64,000 nt of DNA from CAIWHR01 sp039931775 (GTDB lineage Bacteria > Pseudomonadota > Gammaproteobacteria > Burkholderiales > Casimicrobiaceae): NCBI GenBank assembly GCA_039931775.1, contig JBDTRG010000189.1, positions 62,001 to 126,000 on the forward strand. The letters are read 5' to 3'. Under the pieces are notes generated by a model. That model worked only from the letters and a program-made list of their open reading frames with translations. It was not told the DNA's origin and did no database searches. Of this stretch, positions 1 through 8,281 are shown in pieces. Made by a program: the position numbers and the translations under genes. Position 1 is the first letter of the stretch. Each line of letters begins with the position of its first letter.

Positions 1-1311
1 GCGCGAGAGGGCATCGATCTCGGCCTCCGTTCGCCTGATCGTCGTCAGGTTGAACTGATTCGTGCGGCGTGTCAGCTCGGATAGCCGCGGTGTATTTGCG
101 GGCAGCACATCCACCATCTGGATCATGAGGTCGAGGCGGGCGAGGAATTGCGACAGCGTGGGGGCATCCTGTCGCGCGCGCACCCGAGCGGCGTTCTGCC
201 GATAGAATACGGTGCGCTGCCGGCCCTCCGCGGTGGTTTTCCTGCCGTCGAAGAGCCACAGGTTGGGCACAAATCGAGCGGCAGCCGCGGATTCCCGTGG
301 CAGCGGGATGATCAGGACCTGGGGACAATTGGCCCGCACCTCCGCGCACTCGACCGGGTCATCGTCGAAGAATGCGAACGCGCCGGGCGAAAGATCGAGC
401 TCGGCGGCAATCGACCTGATGTTCTCCGATTTGGGTCTCCAGTTCGACCGAAAGGCCGCGAACGCATCGAGCGCGATGCGCATCTCCGGCCGATGTCGGA
501 AGACCGCGCGAACGTCGGCCTCGTTGTTCCGACTGCACAGGCACAGCAGCACCCCGCTGTCGTGGAGACGCGAAAGGTAGGCGTGAATCTGTTGCCGACC
601 GGAATCCACTTCGACTCCGTCGGGCCCGTCCTCGCCACAGGCCCCCGTCCAAAGCGTGTTGTCACAGTCGACGACGACCGCTTTGCAGACAGGCTGCGTC
701 CGGCCATGGATTCGCCGCGCCACCATCGTCCCGAGCGCCGCGAAAAACCGCGGCGTATACGGAATGTGCGCGACCGAATTGGCGTGCGCATCGAAGTACT
801 CCGCCACCGGATACGCGCCTGCCAGTTCGGCGCTCGTGACGACGTCGACGCCCGGAACGTCGGCCAATCCGTCGACCAGGAGCGCATCCATTTCCGCGAA
901 CAGACGTGATCGCCCCGAACCGCCTTCATGGGCCGGAGACGCCGGGCATCCCACCAGCATCCAGGAGGCAGAGGACCGCCTCACCGCAGCCGCGAGCGTT
1001 TCGACGAAATCGGCCACCTTCCGCCTGAGATCGGCGCAAGGGTCGGCGCCTTCGGCTGCGGCGCATTCGCCGTCCGGGTCGGCCGCGAGCCAATCCTCCA
1101 CGCGCAGAAGGACGATATTGAAGCCGTGAGTGTTGGCGGACAGCACGCTCGCCGGATCGAGCAACTCCTGGAACAGCTGGTTGTAGGCGGCAAACGCGAA
1201 CCGTGCGGGCAGCTCGAGCTCGTCCATCCAGAAGGCGAGCGATGGCTGGATCGCTTCCGCCGAAAAGGTTGCCGCGATGGCGAGACGAAGCGGTTGGGTA
1301 GGGGCGTCCAT
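1..1311 (-). CDS. FkbH-like HAD-superfamily protein, C-terminus cut by window edge
   Basis: Reading the minus strand from an ATG at 1311 gives an open frame that runs off the left edge (437 codons visible, no stop). Residues about 1-205 match the N-terminal SGNH-like part of FkbH proteins. The HAD nucleophile motif VDCDNTLWTG follows, with Asp215 and Asp217, then a FFDDDP motif typical of the HAD IIIC subgroup. FkbH proteins load an activated three-carbon unit onto a carrier protein, or act in sugar and acyl assembly of polyketides and surface glycans. The start lies 3 bases after the stop of the upstream glycosyltransferase, so the two are probably co-transcribed and may tailor a surface glycan. 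No carrier protein is visible next to it. The family call is firm; the substrate is unknown. Confidence 0.8.
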   Translation of the reverse strand, partial: MDAPTQPLRLAIAATFSAEAIQPSLAFWMDELELPARFAFAAYNQLFQELLDPASVLSANTHGFNIVLLRVEDWLAADPDGECAAAEGADPCADLRRKVADFVETLAAAVRRSSASWMLVGCPASPAHEGGSGRSRLFAEMDALLVDGLADVPGVDVVTSAELAGAYPVAEYFDAHANSVAHIPYTPRFFAALGTMVARRIHGRTQPVCKAVVVDCDNTLWTGACGEDGPDGVEVDSGRQQIHAYLSRLHDSGVLLCLCSRNNEADVRAVFRHRPEMRIALDAFAAFRSNWRPKSENIRSIAAELDLSPGAFAFFDDDPVECAEVRANCPQVLIIPLPRESAAAARFVPNLWLFDGRKTTAEGRQRTVFYRQNAARVRARQDAPTLSQFLARLDLMIQMVDVLPANTPRLSELTRRTNQFNLTTIRRTEAEIDALSR

Positions 1312-1314
1312 CGT

Positions 1315-2802
1315 TCACCAGATCGAGCTCGACCAAAGGTGAGCCTGTGCCAAGCCGTCGCTCAAGTCCATCGCCGTGGTGATGCCCCCGGCGATTCCGC
1401 TGTGCAGTGTGACTCGGGCCGGACCCGACGCATCCGACCCCGACCTGAACGCCTGGCTTCCGGCAACCCCGCTTAACCGGCTGGAGGTTCCGGTCGCAAG
1501 CGACTCACCCGTGAGCCGGCGCAACAGCGCCGCGCTACGCCAGCTGCTTCGGTCCACCGCAAGCCAGACCTCGTATCGATTCGCGTCGGCTTTCAGGATC
1601 AGAAATCCGTAATGCTCCACGTCGGGCAGCGCCTGTGCGTCGACGTCGAGTCGGACGAGCGCGGGCTCGTTCGAGCGCCGGGGCGGTCGCGGACGGATTC
1701 GAACGTTCAGCTGCGCATTTTCCGCGTTCCGCAGGATATCGGGCAGACGCGCCAGCGTCGCCGCGGCGGACAGGCCGATGTGCGCGTCGACCTCGATGTC
1801 GTCGGCGTTCGTCAGCGCGAGATCGAAGGCATCCCGGTCGACCGATTGAAACAGGGCGATCATCAGGCAGGCCTGGTCGTTCGCCGACAACGGTGTTCCG
1901 GCCCGATCCCCAGGGACGCGCATCCCTGTCGTGCGACGGCGGTGCGCCCGTCCGAAGCGAACGGCGGTATCCTCGATGTCGACGCTGTTGTCAGGGTCCC
2001 CGAAGTGCCGGGTCGCGCCCACGTTCCATTTCTGCTGGAAGCGCTCGACCGAAGCGGTCGACCAGTCGTCGCACCAGCGGAGCATGAAGTAAGGCAGGTC
2101 CGACCAGTCGAACGGCGGCGGCGGCACATAGCTTGCGACCGCGGCCGGCTCGAAGTAGACGGATAGGCCGGCCTTGCGCGCTTCGAGGCCGACGTCAATG
2201 TGCTCGTGAACGCTGAAGAGGCCTTCGTCCAGCGATCCCAGCTGCCTCAAAAATCCGGTTCGAAGCAGCATGCAGTGGAATTCGACGAAGTCGCATTCCG
2301 ACCTTTGCAGCGGCACGGTCAACGCGTCGACGCGCCTATCGCAGAGGCAATGTTCGTCGTAGACGAAACGCTTTCCATCGATTTGCTCGTAATGGAGCCT
2401 GCCGCCGGCCATGTGGATCGTCCGCTGCTCGATCTCGCCGATCAGGTACAAGGGGCCGACGATTGCGGCACCGGTCTCCTCGGCGCATTGGACGAGTCGC
2501 GCAAGCCAACCTTCGGCGACCAATGCGTCGTTGTCGAGGTAGACCACGTACTTCGTCGATACGTACGGCAGCGCGAGGTTTCGTGCCTGATTCGGCGAAA
2601 GGTAGCCGGTGGTGATGAGGCGAAAGCGTTTCTCCTTCGACGCCGCTTCGAGGTAGCGCTGGACCGACGCAGGCGCACCCGCGCTGACGTACACCAGTTC
2701 GAATGGCTGCGGGGTGTTGTCGTACAGGTTCGAGAGCGACCGCTCCGTGGCGCTGTAACGCTCGCGCGGCACGACGACGATCGTCACATCCAACCCGGTC
2801 AT
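1315..2802 (-). CDS. Family 2 (GT-A) glycosyltransferase with C-terminal extension
   Basis: A 495-residue protein. The first ~270 residues form a GT-A fold: an N-terminal beta strand (VTIVVVPRER), the SPNQARNLAL segment, and the metal/nucleotide-binding motif YLDNDA (Asp90, Asp92), followed by a GPLYLIG stretch. It would transfer a sugar from a nucleotide-sugar donor, presumably on the cytoplasmic side, since no signal peptide or membrane helix is visible. About 220 residues after the GT domain match no domain I recognise. The gene lies 3 bases upstream of the FkbH-like gene on the same strand, suggesting one transcript. The acceptor cannot be told from sequence. Confidence 0.75.
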   Translation of the reverse strand: MTGLDVTIVVVPRERYSATERSLSNLYDNTPQPFELVYVSAGAPASVQRYLEAASKEKRFRLITTGYLSPNQARNLALPYVSTKYVVYLDNDALVAEGWLARLVQCAEETGAAIVGPLYLIGEIEQRTIHMAGGRLHYEQIDGKRFVYDEHCLCDRRVDALTVPLQRSECDFVEFHCMLLRTGFLRQLGSLDEGLFSVHEHIDVGLEARKAGLSVYFEPAAVASYVPPPPFDWSDLPYFMLRWCDDWSTASVERFQQKWNVGATRHFGDPDNSVDIEDTAVRFGRAHRRRTTGMRVPGDRAGTPLSANDQACLMIALFQSVDRDAFDLALTNADDIEVDAHIGLSAAATLARLPDILRNAENAQLNVRIRPRPPRRSNEPALVRLDVDAQALPDVEHYGFLILKADANRYEVWLAVDRSSWRSAALLRRLTGESLATGTSSRLSGVAGSQAFRSGSDASGPARVTLHSGIAGGITTAMDLSDGLAQAHLWSSSIW

Positions 2803-2835
2803 CGCCGGCTCCTCACCAGACCCACCGCCTCGCCG

Positions 2836-3156
2836 TCAGGCGGGAACATCGAGGTCGAGCAACGGCGCGTACTGCTGGGCGCCGAAGATGTCGGCATCGC
2901 CAGGGCTACCGCTCGGTCGCAGTCGATAGATCGTGAACTTGATCGCGTTGCCCGGATCGAACTCGACGAAATCGGCGATGCGTGCAGCCGGGATGCCGTA
3001 GAGCTTCATCACCGATTCGCGCGTCAGCACGCGTGCGCGCTTCACCCGCTCGTACGTCGCGCGCTCCCTGAAGATGATGTCGAACGTGATCAGGTTGACG
3101 CCCGCGTTCTTGCTGCGGATCGTCTTGGCGAGCTCGGACAGCTTCTGAGTCTTCAT
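2836..3156 (-). CDS. DUF4387 protein, partner of the AtuA-family protein
   Basis: A 106-residue protein starting at the ATG at 3156 (MKTQKLSELA). The open frame extends much further upstream, but that part is the shadow of the neighbouring gene. The KTIRSKNAGVN and LITFDIIF segments are typical of DUF4387. This small domain occurs directly downstream of, or fused to, AtuA/DUF1446 proteins, and here it starts 11 bases after the stop of such a gene. The two probably form one enzyme system. No reaction is established for the small subunit. Confidence 0.75.
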   Translation of the reverse strand: MKTQKLSELAKTIRSKNAGVNLITFDIIFRERATYERVKRARVLTRESVMKLYGIPAARIADFVEFDPGNAIKFTIYRLRPSGSPGDADIFGAQQYAPLLDLDVPA

Positions 3157-3167
3157 CGGGGCTCGCT

Positions 3168-4529
3168 TCAGGGTCCGACCACCGTGACGTGCGTCGGGAA
3201 GAGCTCGAGCGCACTCGCGCAGCGCAGCGTGTGGTTGAGCGTCCAGCGGTACGCGGGGCTCGCGCGCAGCACTTCGTCGAGCGCGAACGCGACCGAGCCG
3301 GCCGAACCCTTCACGTCCGGCAGCCGTGCATAGAACATCTGCCGCGTGCCGATCATGCAGAGCTCCTCGGCCATCGCCACCGTCGGCGCAACACCTTGCA
3401 CGAGGATACAAAGCTCGTGCGCGGGCCGATTGCGCAGAGGCTCCAGCTCGCCCATCACGCCATCGCGGCCATAGACGGTGTAGTGGAGCTCGTAGCCCGT
3501 GTCGCCGAAGCGCTCGCGCACCTGCGCTCGCGCCCAGCCGATCACCTCGTCGACGTGCGCGATCGTGTACGGATCGCGGATGCCGACCATTCCCACGTAG
3601 CGCTCGCCGACCTTGCCGGCGCCTTCGAGCTTGACGCGAAACTCCGCGGCCGGAACAAATTTTGCGCCGGTGATGCGCGTGGTCTTCTCCGCGACCTGCT
3701 CGTAGTGGCACTCCGACATGTCGAGCGTACCGCCGGCGACGTGCTCGTAGTACGGATTGGTCCGCTCGTACATCGCGTGCCCGGCGACCGAGGCCACCGT
3801 ACAGCGCTGCGCCGGATGCATCGCGGTGACTTCGACCGCGTCGGCGGACACTTCGCCCAGCACCGTTTCCTTGCCGCCGTAGGGCTCGGCACAGAACGAC
3901 GCGCATTCGAGCACCTTGCCCAGGTAATAAGCCTGATTTTCGGGAAACCCGTGATGGATCGCCGGCGCCGCGAACACGCAGCTGTCGCTGCTGCGACCGC
4001 CGATGATTACGTCGGCGCCCTTTTTCAGCAGATCGATGAACGGATGCACGCCGGCCATCGCGACGATCCGTTCCGTCGAATCCAGTTCGCGTTCGGACAG
4101 CGCGTCGAAGCCTTCAAGCCCGGCGACCGTTTCACCGGCACGCATCCGACGCCGAAGGTCTTCACTGCCCACCTCGGAATAGAAATAGCCGAGCTTGAAC
4201 GGAGCGAGCCGATGCTTCGCGGCCAGCTCCCGGATGATCTGTACAAAGAGGTCCACGCGGCTGTTGGCGCCCGTGTCGCCCGCCGATCCGATGATCATCG
4301 GCACGCCTTGGTCTCGCGAGGCGAGCAGCATCAGCTCGAGATCGTGCGTCTGCCAGCCGAGCGGGCTCGTCGACGTGTCGGTGCCGAGCGGTATCGGGCC
4401 GACATCGTCGCTGCCCGAATCGGCCGCGATGCAATCCGGCCGGGCAGCGACACCGAGGCGGAAACTCTCCTCGCGCGTCGGCGCGAAACCGAGGTGCCCA
4501 TTGGGACAGATGATGCGCAGCGAACGCAT
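3168..4529 (-). CDS. Acyclic terpene utilisation AtuA family protein (DUF1446)
   Basis: A 453-residue cytoplasmic protein. The N-terminus (RIICPNGHLGFAPTREES), a GSAGDTGANSRVD segment near 80-95 and an IIGGRSSDSC motif near 175-185 are hallmarks of the DUF1446/AtuA family. AtuA was named from the citronellol/geranylate catabolic cluster of Pseudomonas, but most family members lie in other clusters and their reaction is unknown. No other atu gene (acyl-CoA carboxylase, lyase) lies here, so a role in terpene degradation is not supported. It forms a pair with the DUF4387 gene and diverges from a Bug-type receptor, which suggests catabolism of an imported organic acid. Confidence 0.8.
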   Translation of the reverse strand: MRSLRIICPNGHLGFAPTREESFRLGVAARPDCIAADSGSDDVGPIPLGTDTSTSPLGWQTHDLELMLLASRDQGVPMIIGSAGDTGANSRVDLFVQIIRELAAKHRLAPFKLGYFYSEVGSEDLRRRMRAGETVAGLEGFDALSERELDSTERIVAMAGVHPFIDLLKKGADVIIGGRSSDSCVFAAPAIHHGFPENQAYYLGKVLECASFCAEPYGGKETVLGEVSADAVEVTAMHPAQRCTVASVAGHAMYERTNPYYEHVAGGTLDMSECHYEQVAEKTTRITGAKFVPAAEFRVKLEGAGKVGERYVGMVGIRDPYTIAHVDEVIGWARAQVRERFGDTGYELHYTVYGRDGVMGELEPLRNRPAHELCILVQGVAPTVAMAEELCMIGTRQMFYARLPDVKGSAGSVAFALDEVLRASPAYRWTLNHTLRCASALELFPTHVTVVGP

Positions 4530-4558
4530 GGTCCTGCGGTTTTTTATTGAGAGCGCTG

Positions 4559-4564
4559 ATCATA
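4559..4564 (-). promoter_or_regulatory. Possible -10 box of the AtuA/DUF4387 operon
   Basis: Read on the minus strand this is TATGAT, about 30 bases before the ATG at 4529. There is no good -35 at the usual distance, so support is weak. The 127-base divergent region (4530-4656) must also carry the promoter of the Bug receptor gene. Confidence 0.3.
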
Positions 4565-4656
4565 GCAGAGGGATCGCAGCGGACCGGCACCATGGACTTT
4601 GATCCCGCGCGCGGGATACGATTGACGCTTTCGCGCATCTCATCGGGAGTCACGTC

Positions 4657-5625
4657 ATGCAGGCAATGCTGGCCCGGATCGTTCTCTGCGCCGCTACGCT
4701 GATCGGTCTGTCCGTCAACGCCGCGGCACAGGACGCGCTGCCGAAGCTGATCCGGATCGTCGTGCCGTTCGCCCCGGGAGGCAGCAACGACGTTATTGCA
4801 CGCGCACTCGCAGCGCCACTCGCGAAGCGCCTCGACGTCACCGTCATCGTCGAGAACAAACCGGGCGCCGCCGGCGTGGTCGGCGCCGATTTCGTGGCCA
4901 AGTCGCCGCGCGACGGTTCGGTGCTGCTGCTCACCTCGTCGAGTTTCCTCACCGCTGCCGCGACGCAGAATCAGTTGCCGTACGACCCGATTGTCGCCTT
5001 CGCGCCGGTCGCCATGGTGGGGCGCGGGCCGATGCTGCTGGTGGTTTCGGCGACCACGCCCTACAAGTCCCCGTCCGACGTGATCGCCGCGGCGCGCGCA
5101 AGACCCGGCGTGCTGAACTACGGTACCGCGGGCGTGGGATCGATCGCCCACCTCACCACCGAGTTGATGGACGACACCGCGAAGATCCAGATGACGCACG
5201 TCCCGTACAAGGGTGCGGCGATCGCTGCCGTCGACCTCGCGTCCGGGCAGATTCAGGTGATGATCTCGAATTACAGCACCGTCGCGCCACTGATGAAGGC
5301 CGGAAAAATCAAGGCGCTCGCGGTCACGTCGGACAAGCCGCACGCAGCGTTTCCCGACCTGCCGCCGCTCGCCGGCGTCGCGGCCGGTTTCAACGTCGAC
5401 ATCTGGGTCGGCGTCTTCGCGCCGGCCGGCACGCCTCCGGCGATCGTCGAGCGCCTCAATCGCGAGATCAACGCGATCGCCGCATCGCCCGACATGGCGC
5501 CGGTGCTCGAGCCGGACGGGACGCTGCCCGAGGCGATCGGTGCCACCGTGTTTGCCGGGCGCATCAAGGACGAGCTCGTGCTTTGGAAGAAAATCGCTGC
5601 CGATCACAAGATCGTGGCGGAATAG
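4657..5625 (+). CDS. Bug/TctC-family periplasmic solute receptor
   Basis: A 322-residue protein with a signal peptide (about 25 residues, cleaved after NAAAQ). The family motif IRIVVPFAPGGSNDVIAR near 33-50, ENKPGAAG near 66-73 and VPYKGAA near 178-184 identify a tripartite tricarboxylate receptor of the Bug type. These bind carboxylates, aromatic acids or amino acids in the periplasm. No TctA/TctB membrane genes are present, which is usual for the many orphan Bug receptors of Burkholderiales. A GGGAG-like ribosome site lies about 9 bases before the ATG. It diverges from the AtuA pair and may deliver that system's substrate. Confidence 0.9.
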   Translation: MQAMLARIVLCAATLIGLSVNAAAQDALPKLIRIVVPFAPGGSNDVIARALAAPLAKRLDVTVIVENKPGAAGVVGADFVAKSPRDGSVLLLTSSSFLTAAATQNQLPYDPIVAFAPVAMVGRGPMLLVVSATTPYKSPSDVIAAARARPGVLNYGTAGVGSIAHLTTELMDDTAKIQMTHVPYKGAAIAAVDLASGQIQVMISNYSTVAPLMKAGKIKALAVTSDKPHAAFPDLPPLAGVAAGFNVDIWVGVFAPAGTPPAIVERLNREINAIAASPDMAPVLEPDGTLPEAIGATVFAGRIKDELVLWKKIAADHKIVAE

Positions 5626-5650
5626 CCACGACGACCTTCGCGATGCGGCG

Positions 5651-7147
5651 TCAGCGGCGATAGACGGTCGCGACCGGGCGGAACTCGACTCCCTCGTCCA
5701 ACGGGTACATCGGCCGAGCGCAAATGCGGTGGCCGAGCGATTTCAGATTGGCCGACGTAGCGCCCGGCACGTCGATGTTGAAGTTGGTGTCGACCCACGC
5801 GTCGTACATGTGATGCTCGGTGTGCGGCGACTTCACGACGATCAGATCGAAGTCTTTCGGGTCGAGGCCGTTGGCGAAATACATCGCGCGGTCGAACAAG
5901 CTCAGCGTGCGGCTGAAAACGACTACGGTGAAATTGTCGAATTCGAGGACGGCGGTCGGCCCGGCATCGAGCGCGGTTTTCATCGTCTCCAATCGCGCGC
6001 GCCCGTCCGACAGCGATCGGACCCTGGCCTTGACCTGCATCGGCGAGAAGCGCGCCGGATCGAGTCCACCGCCGAGGCCCACGTCGATCGTCGCGCCCAC
6101 GCCGGCGCGATGCGCAGCCGCGGCCGCGACCGGATCGACGATCTGTACGAGCACGCGTTTGGAATAGCCGGCCGCGCGCAGGCCTTTCACGATCAGGTTG
6201 GAGTCGCCGGTCGCGCCTGATGAGGTTGCATCCGCCGCATCGGTGAAGAGCACCGGCCCGTTGATGCTCGACGCCTGCGCGATCGCGCGGGCAAGTGGCA
6301 CGAGCTTGCCCTGCATCCGATGACGAAGCGGCCAGAATTCCTGCGCGAGGCGCAGCGCTTCCGACTTCGCCCGTTCCTCGTCTCCGGCGGTCGCGATGAC
6401 GACCTGGCAGCACAGCTCGGGAACGTCGGTGAACGGGTTGCCGATCATGATGCCGGCCGACATCGCGGTGCCGTCCTGCTCAAGGCGGCGCGCTTCGCGG
6501 ATCAGCTCGCCGTAGCATCCCGATTTGGTGATGAGCTCGTCGCCGCGGACGAGCGCCGGAATCACCACCCGCGCGATCGTCGGGGTGAGCTTCTCGGTCA
6601 CGAGCCGATGCAGAATGCGCGCCGCGCGCTGCCCGGTCGACGCGAAGTCGACGTGCGGGTAGGTGTGATAGATCGCGACGCCGTCGATCTGGCGCAGCAT
6701 CCGGTCGGTCAGGATGCCGTGCAGATCGAGCGAGATCACGATCGGGACGTCGGGGCCGACCCTCTGCCGGACTTCAGTCAGCAGATAGCCCTCCGGGTCG
6801 AGGTCGCCGTCGGCGCCCATCGCGCCGTGCAACGAGAAGTAGACACCGTCGATCTCCGACTTCGCGTGCGCGGCGATCGCTTCGAGCACTTCGCCGGAGA
6901 GCCGCTTCCATCCCGCCGCCGATAGCGTGCCGGCCGAGCCGGCGCGCGCACCGATGGTCAGGACGGGCTCGAGACCCGCTGTCCCGAATTCCGCCAGTGC
7001 GCCGCCCAGCGCGGTATTGAGACCCTGGTGGACGAGCATTTCGTCGCCGCGCTCGACGCGAAAATTTTCGTACCCCGAGGGCAGCGGGTTGAACGACGAA
7101 ATTTCCTGCATGCATTCCGCGACCAGGATTCGGGGAGATGAGCTCAT
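5651..7147 (-). CDS. M81-family (MlrC-type) metallopeptidase
   Basis: A 498-residue protein of the M81/MlrC family, named for microcystinase C, a zinc enzyme that cleaves linear peptides carrying unusual residues. Diagnostic features are the N-terminus RILVAECMQEISSFNP, the SLHGAMGADGDLDPEG segment near 105-120, and probable metal ligands in ISLDLHGILT (Asp and His) and YHTYPHVD. There is no signal peptide, so it should be cytoplasmic. It is the last gene of a run containing a Dpp-type transporter and a zinc deacylase, which fits hydrolysis of an imported peptide or amide. A pair of palindromic repeats separates it from the transporter genes, so it may have its own promoter. Confidence 0.85.
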   Translation of the reverse strand: MSSSPRILVAECMQEISSFNPLPSGYENFRVERGDEMLVHQGLNTALGGALAEFGTAGLEPVLTIGARAGSAGTLSAAGWKRLSGEVLEAIAAHAKSEIDGVYFSLHGAMGADGDLDPEGYLLTEVRQRVGPDVPIVISLDLHGILTDRMLRQIDGVAIYHTYPHVDFASTGQRAARILHRLVTEKLTPTIARVVIPALVRGDELITKSGCYGELIREARRLEQDGTAMSAGIMIGNPFTDVPELCCQVVIATAGDEERAKSEALRLAQEFWPLRHRMQGKLVPLARAIAQASSINGPVLFTDAADATSSGATGDSNLIVKGLRAAGYSKRVLVQIVDPVAAAAAHRAGVGATIDVGLGGGLDPARFSPMQVKARVRSLSDGRARLETMKTALDAGPTAVLEFDNFTVVVFSRTLSLFDRAMYFANGLDPKDFDLIVVKSPHTEHHMYDAWVDTNFNIDVPGATSANLKSLGHRICARPMYPLDEGVEFRPVATVYRR

Positions 7148-7198
7148 CGCATTTCCTTACGGTAATTTAGGAATGGGTGCAACGCGCGAGATGTGCGC

Positions 7199-7270
7199 AT
7201 CGTCGTCCCCGCGTAGGCGGGGACCCCGTGGCGTTGACGTCGCTGGATTCCCGCGTTTGCGGGAATGACG
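7199..7270. repeat. Pair of REP-like palindromic repeats
   Basis: Two GC-rich hairpins sit in the 144-base gap between the ATPase and M81 genes. The first, 7206-7223, is TCCCCGCGTAGGCGGGGA. The second, 7247-7266, is ATTCCCGCGTTTGCGGGAAT. The flanks CGTCGT and GATTC/ATGACG match the short dispersed palindromes common between genes of beta- and gammaproteobacteria. A related single copy lies at 26126-26153. They could act as RNA hairpins that attenuate read-through or stabilise the upstream message. Confidence 0.75.
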
Positions 7271-7291
7271 GACTCGTCGCGAATGCAATGC

Positions 7292-8281
7292 TCAAGCGGC
7301 AAGGCTTCCGTCGGCAATGCGCAAGCACGCAACCTCGTGACCCGGTTCGACGGCGCAAAGCCCGGGATCCTCGGTCTGGCATCGCGGTTCGGCGTGCGGG
7401 CATCGACCGGCGAAGCGGCATCCCGCGCCGATCGCGCCCGGGCTCGGCATGTCCCCGCGGATCGCGACGCGCGTCCGGCGCTGCGACGGATGATCGGAGG
7501 GAAGCGCCGCCAGCAGCGACTGCGTGTACGGATGCAGCGGCCGCGCGAACATCCGCTCGGCCGACGCGACTTCCACGATGCGGCCGAGATACATCACCGC
7601 GACGCGCTCGCTGATGTTGCGCACGACCGCCAGATTGTGCGAAATGAAGAGATAGGTGAGCTTCAGGTCGCGCTGCAGCTCGCGCATCAGGTTGATCACC
7701 TGCGCCTGCACCGAGACGTCCAGCGCGGACACCGCCTCGTCGGCGATGATGAACTCGGGCTCGAGCGCCAGCGCACGGGCGATGCCGATCCGCTGCCGTT
7801 GGCCGCCCGAGAATTCGTGCGGATACCGATGCGACGCATCGCGGGGCAGGCTGACGAGGTCCTGCAACTTGCATAACCGAGCGGCCCGGCTATGTGCGTC
7901 GCCGACGCCGTGAATCACCAGCGGCTCGGTGATGATGTCGCCGACGCGCATGCGCGGGTTGAGCGACCCGTACGGATCCTGGAACACGATCTGCATCGCC
8001 CTGCGCTTGGCACGCATCGCCGCCGCATCGAGCCGGGTGATGTCCTCGCCGTGATGCAGGATGGTTCCACCGGAAGGCTCGATCAGGCGCAGCAGCAGCC
8101 GGCCGGTCGTCGATTTGCCGCAACCGGATTCACCGACCAATCCGAGCGTCTCGCCGGCCGCGATGGCGAGGTCGACGCCATCCACCGCACGCACCGGCGG
8201 CGCGGCTTTTGCAAGCAGCCGCCGCGGCCGCTCGAAGTGCTTGGCGAGGCCGCGCGCCTCGATGAGCGGCACCGTATTCAT
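7292..8281 (-). CDS. dppF: Peptide ABC transporter ATP-binding protein (DppF/OppF-like)
   Basis: A 329-residue ATPase. Walker A is GESGCGKST, the Q-loop region is VFQDPYGSLNPRM, the signature is FSGGQRQRIGIARAL and Walker B is FIIADEAVSALD. The C-terminal cysteine-containing region typical of OppD/OppF proteins (CRFAGRCPHAEPRC) is present. The start at 8281 is chosen because its ATG overlaps the stop of the preceding ATPase gene (ATGA). The open frame continues upstream only as a shadow of that gene. It works with the second ATPase to power import through the permease pair encoded upstream. Confidence 0.9.
   Translation of the reverse strand: MNTVPLIEARGLAKHFERPRRLLAKAAPPVRAVDGVDLAIAAGETLGLVGESGCGKSTTGRLLLRLIEPSGGTILHHGEDITRLDAAAMRAKRRAMQIVFQDPYGSLNPRMRVGDIITEPLVIHGVGDAHSRAARLCKLQDLVSLPRDASHRYPHEFSGGQRQRIGIARALALEPEFIIADEAVSALDVSVQAQVINLMRELQRDLKLTYLFISHNLAVVRNISERVAVMYLGRIVEVASAERMFARPLHPYTQSLLAALPSDHPSQRRTRVAIRGDMPSPGAIGAGCRFAGRCPHAEPRCQTEDPGLCAVEPGHEVACLRIADGSLAA

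Noticed and set aside
4162..5607. 481-codon minus-strand frame across the AtuA and Bug receptor genes
   Set aside because: It covers two genuine genes in the wrong phase or strand and has the composition of a GC-rich shadow.
7144..7332. Small minus-strand open frame between the ATPase and peptidase genes
   Set aside because: Its peptide (VIPANAGIQ, VPAYAGTT) is the translation of the palindromic repeats, a well-known false gene.
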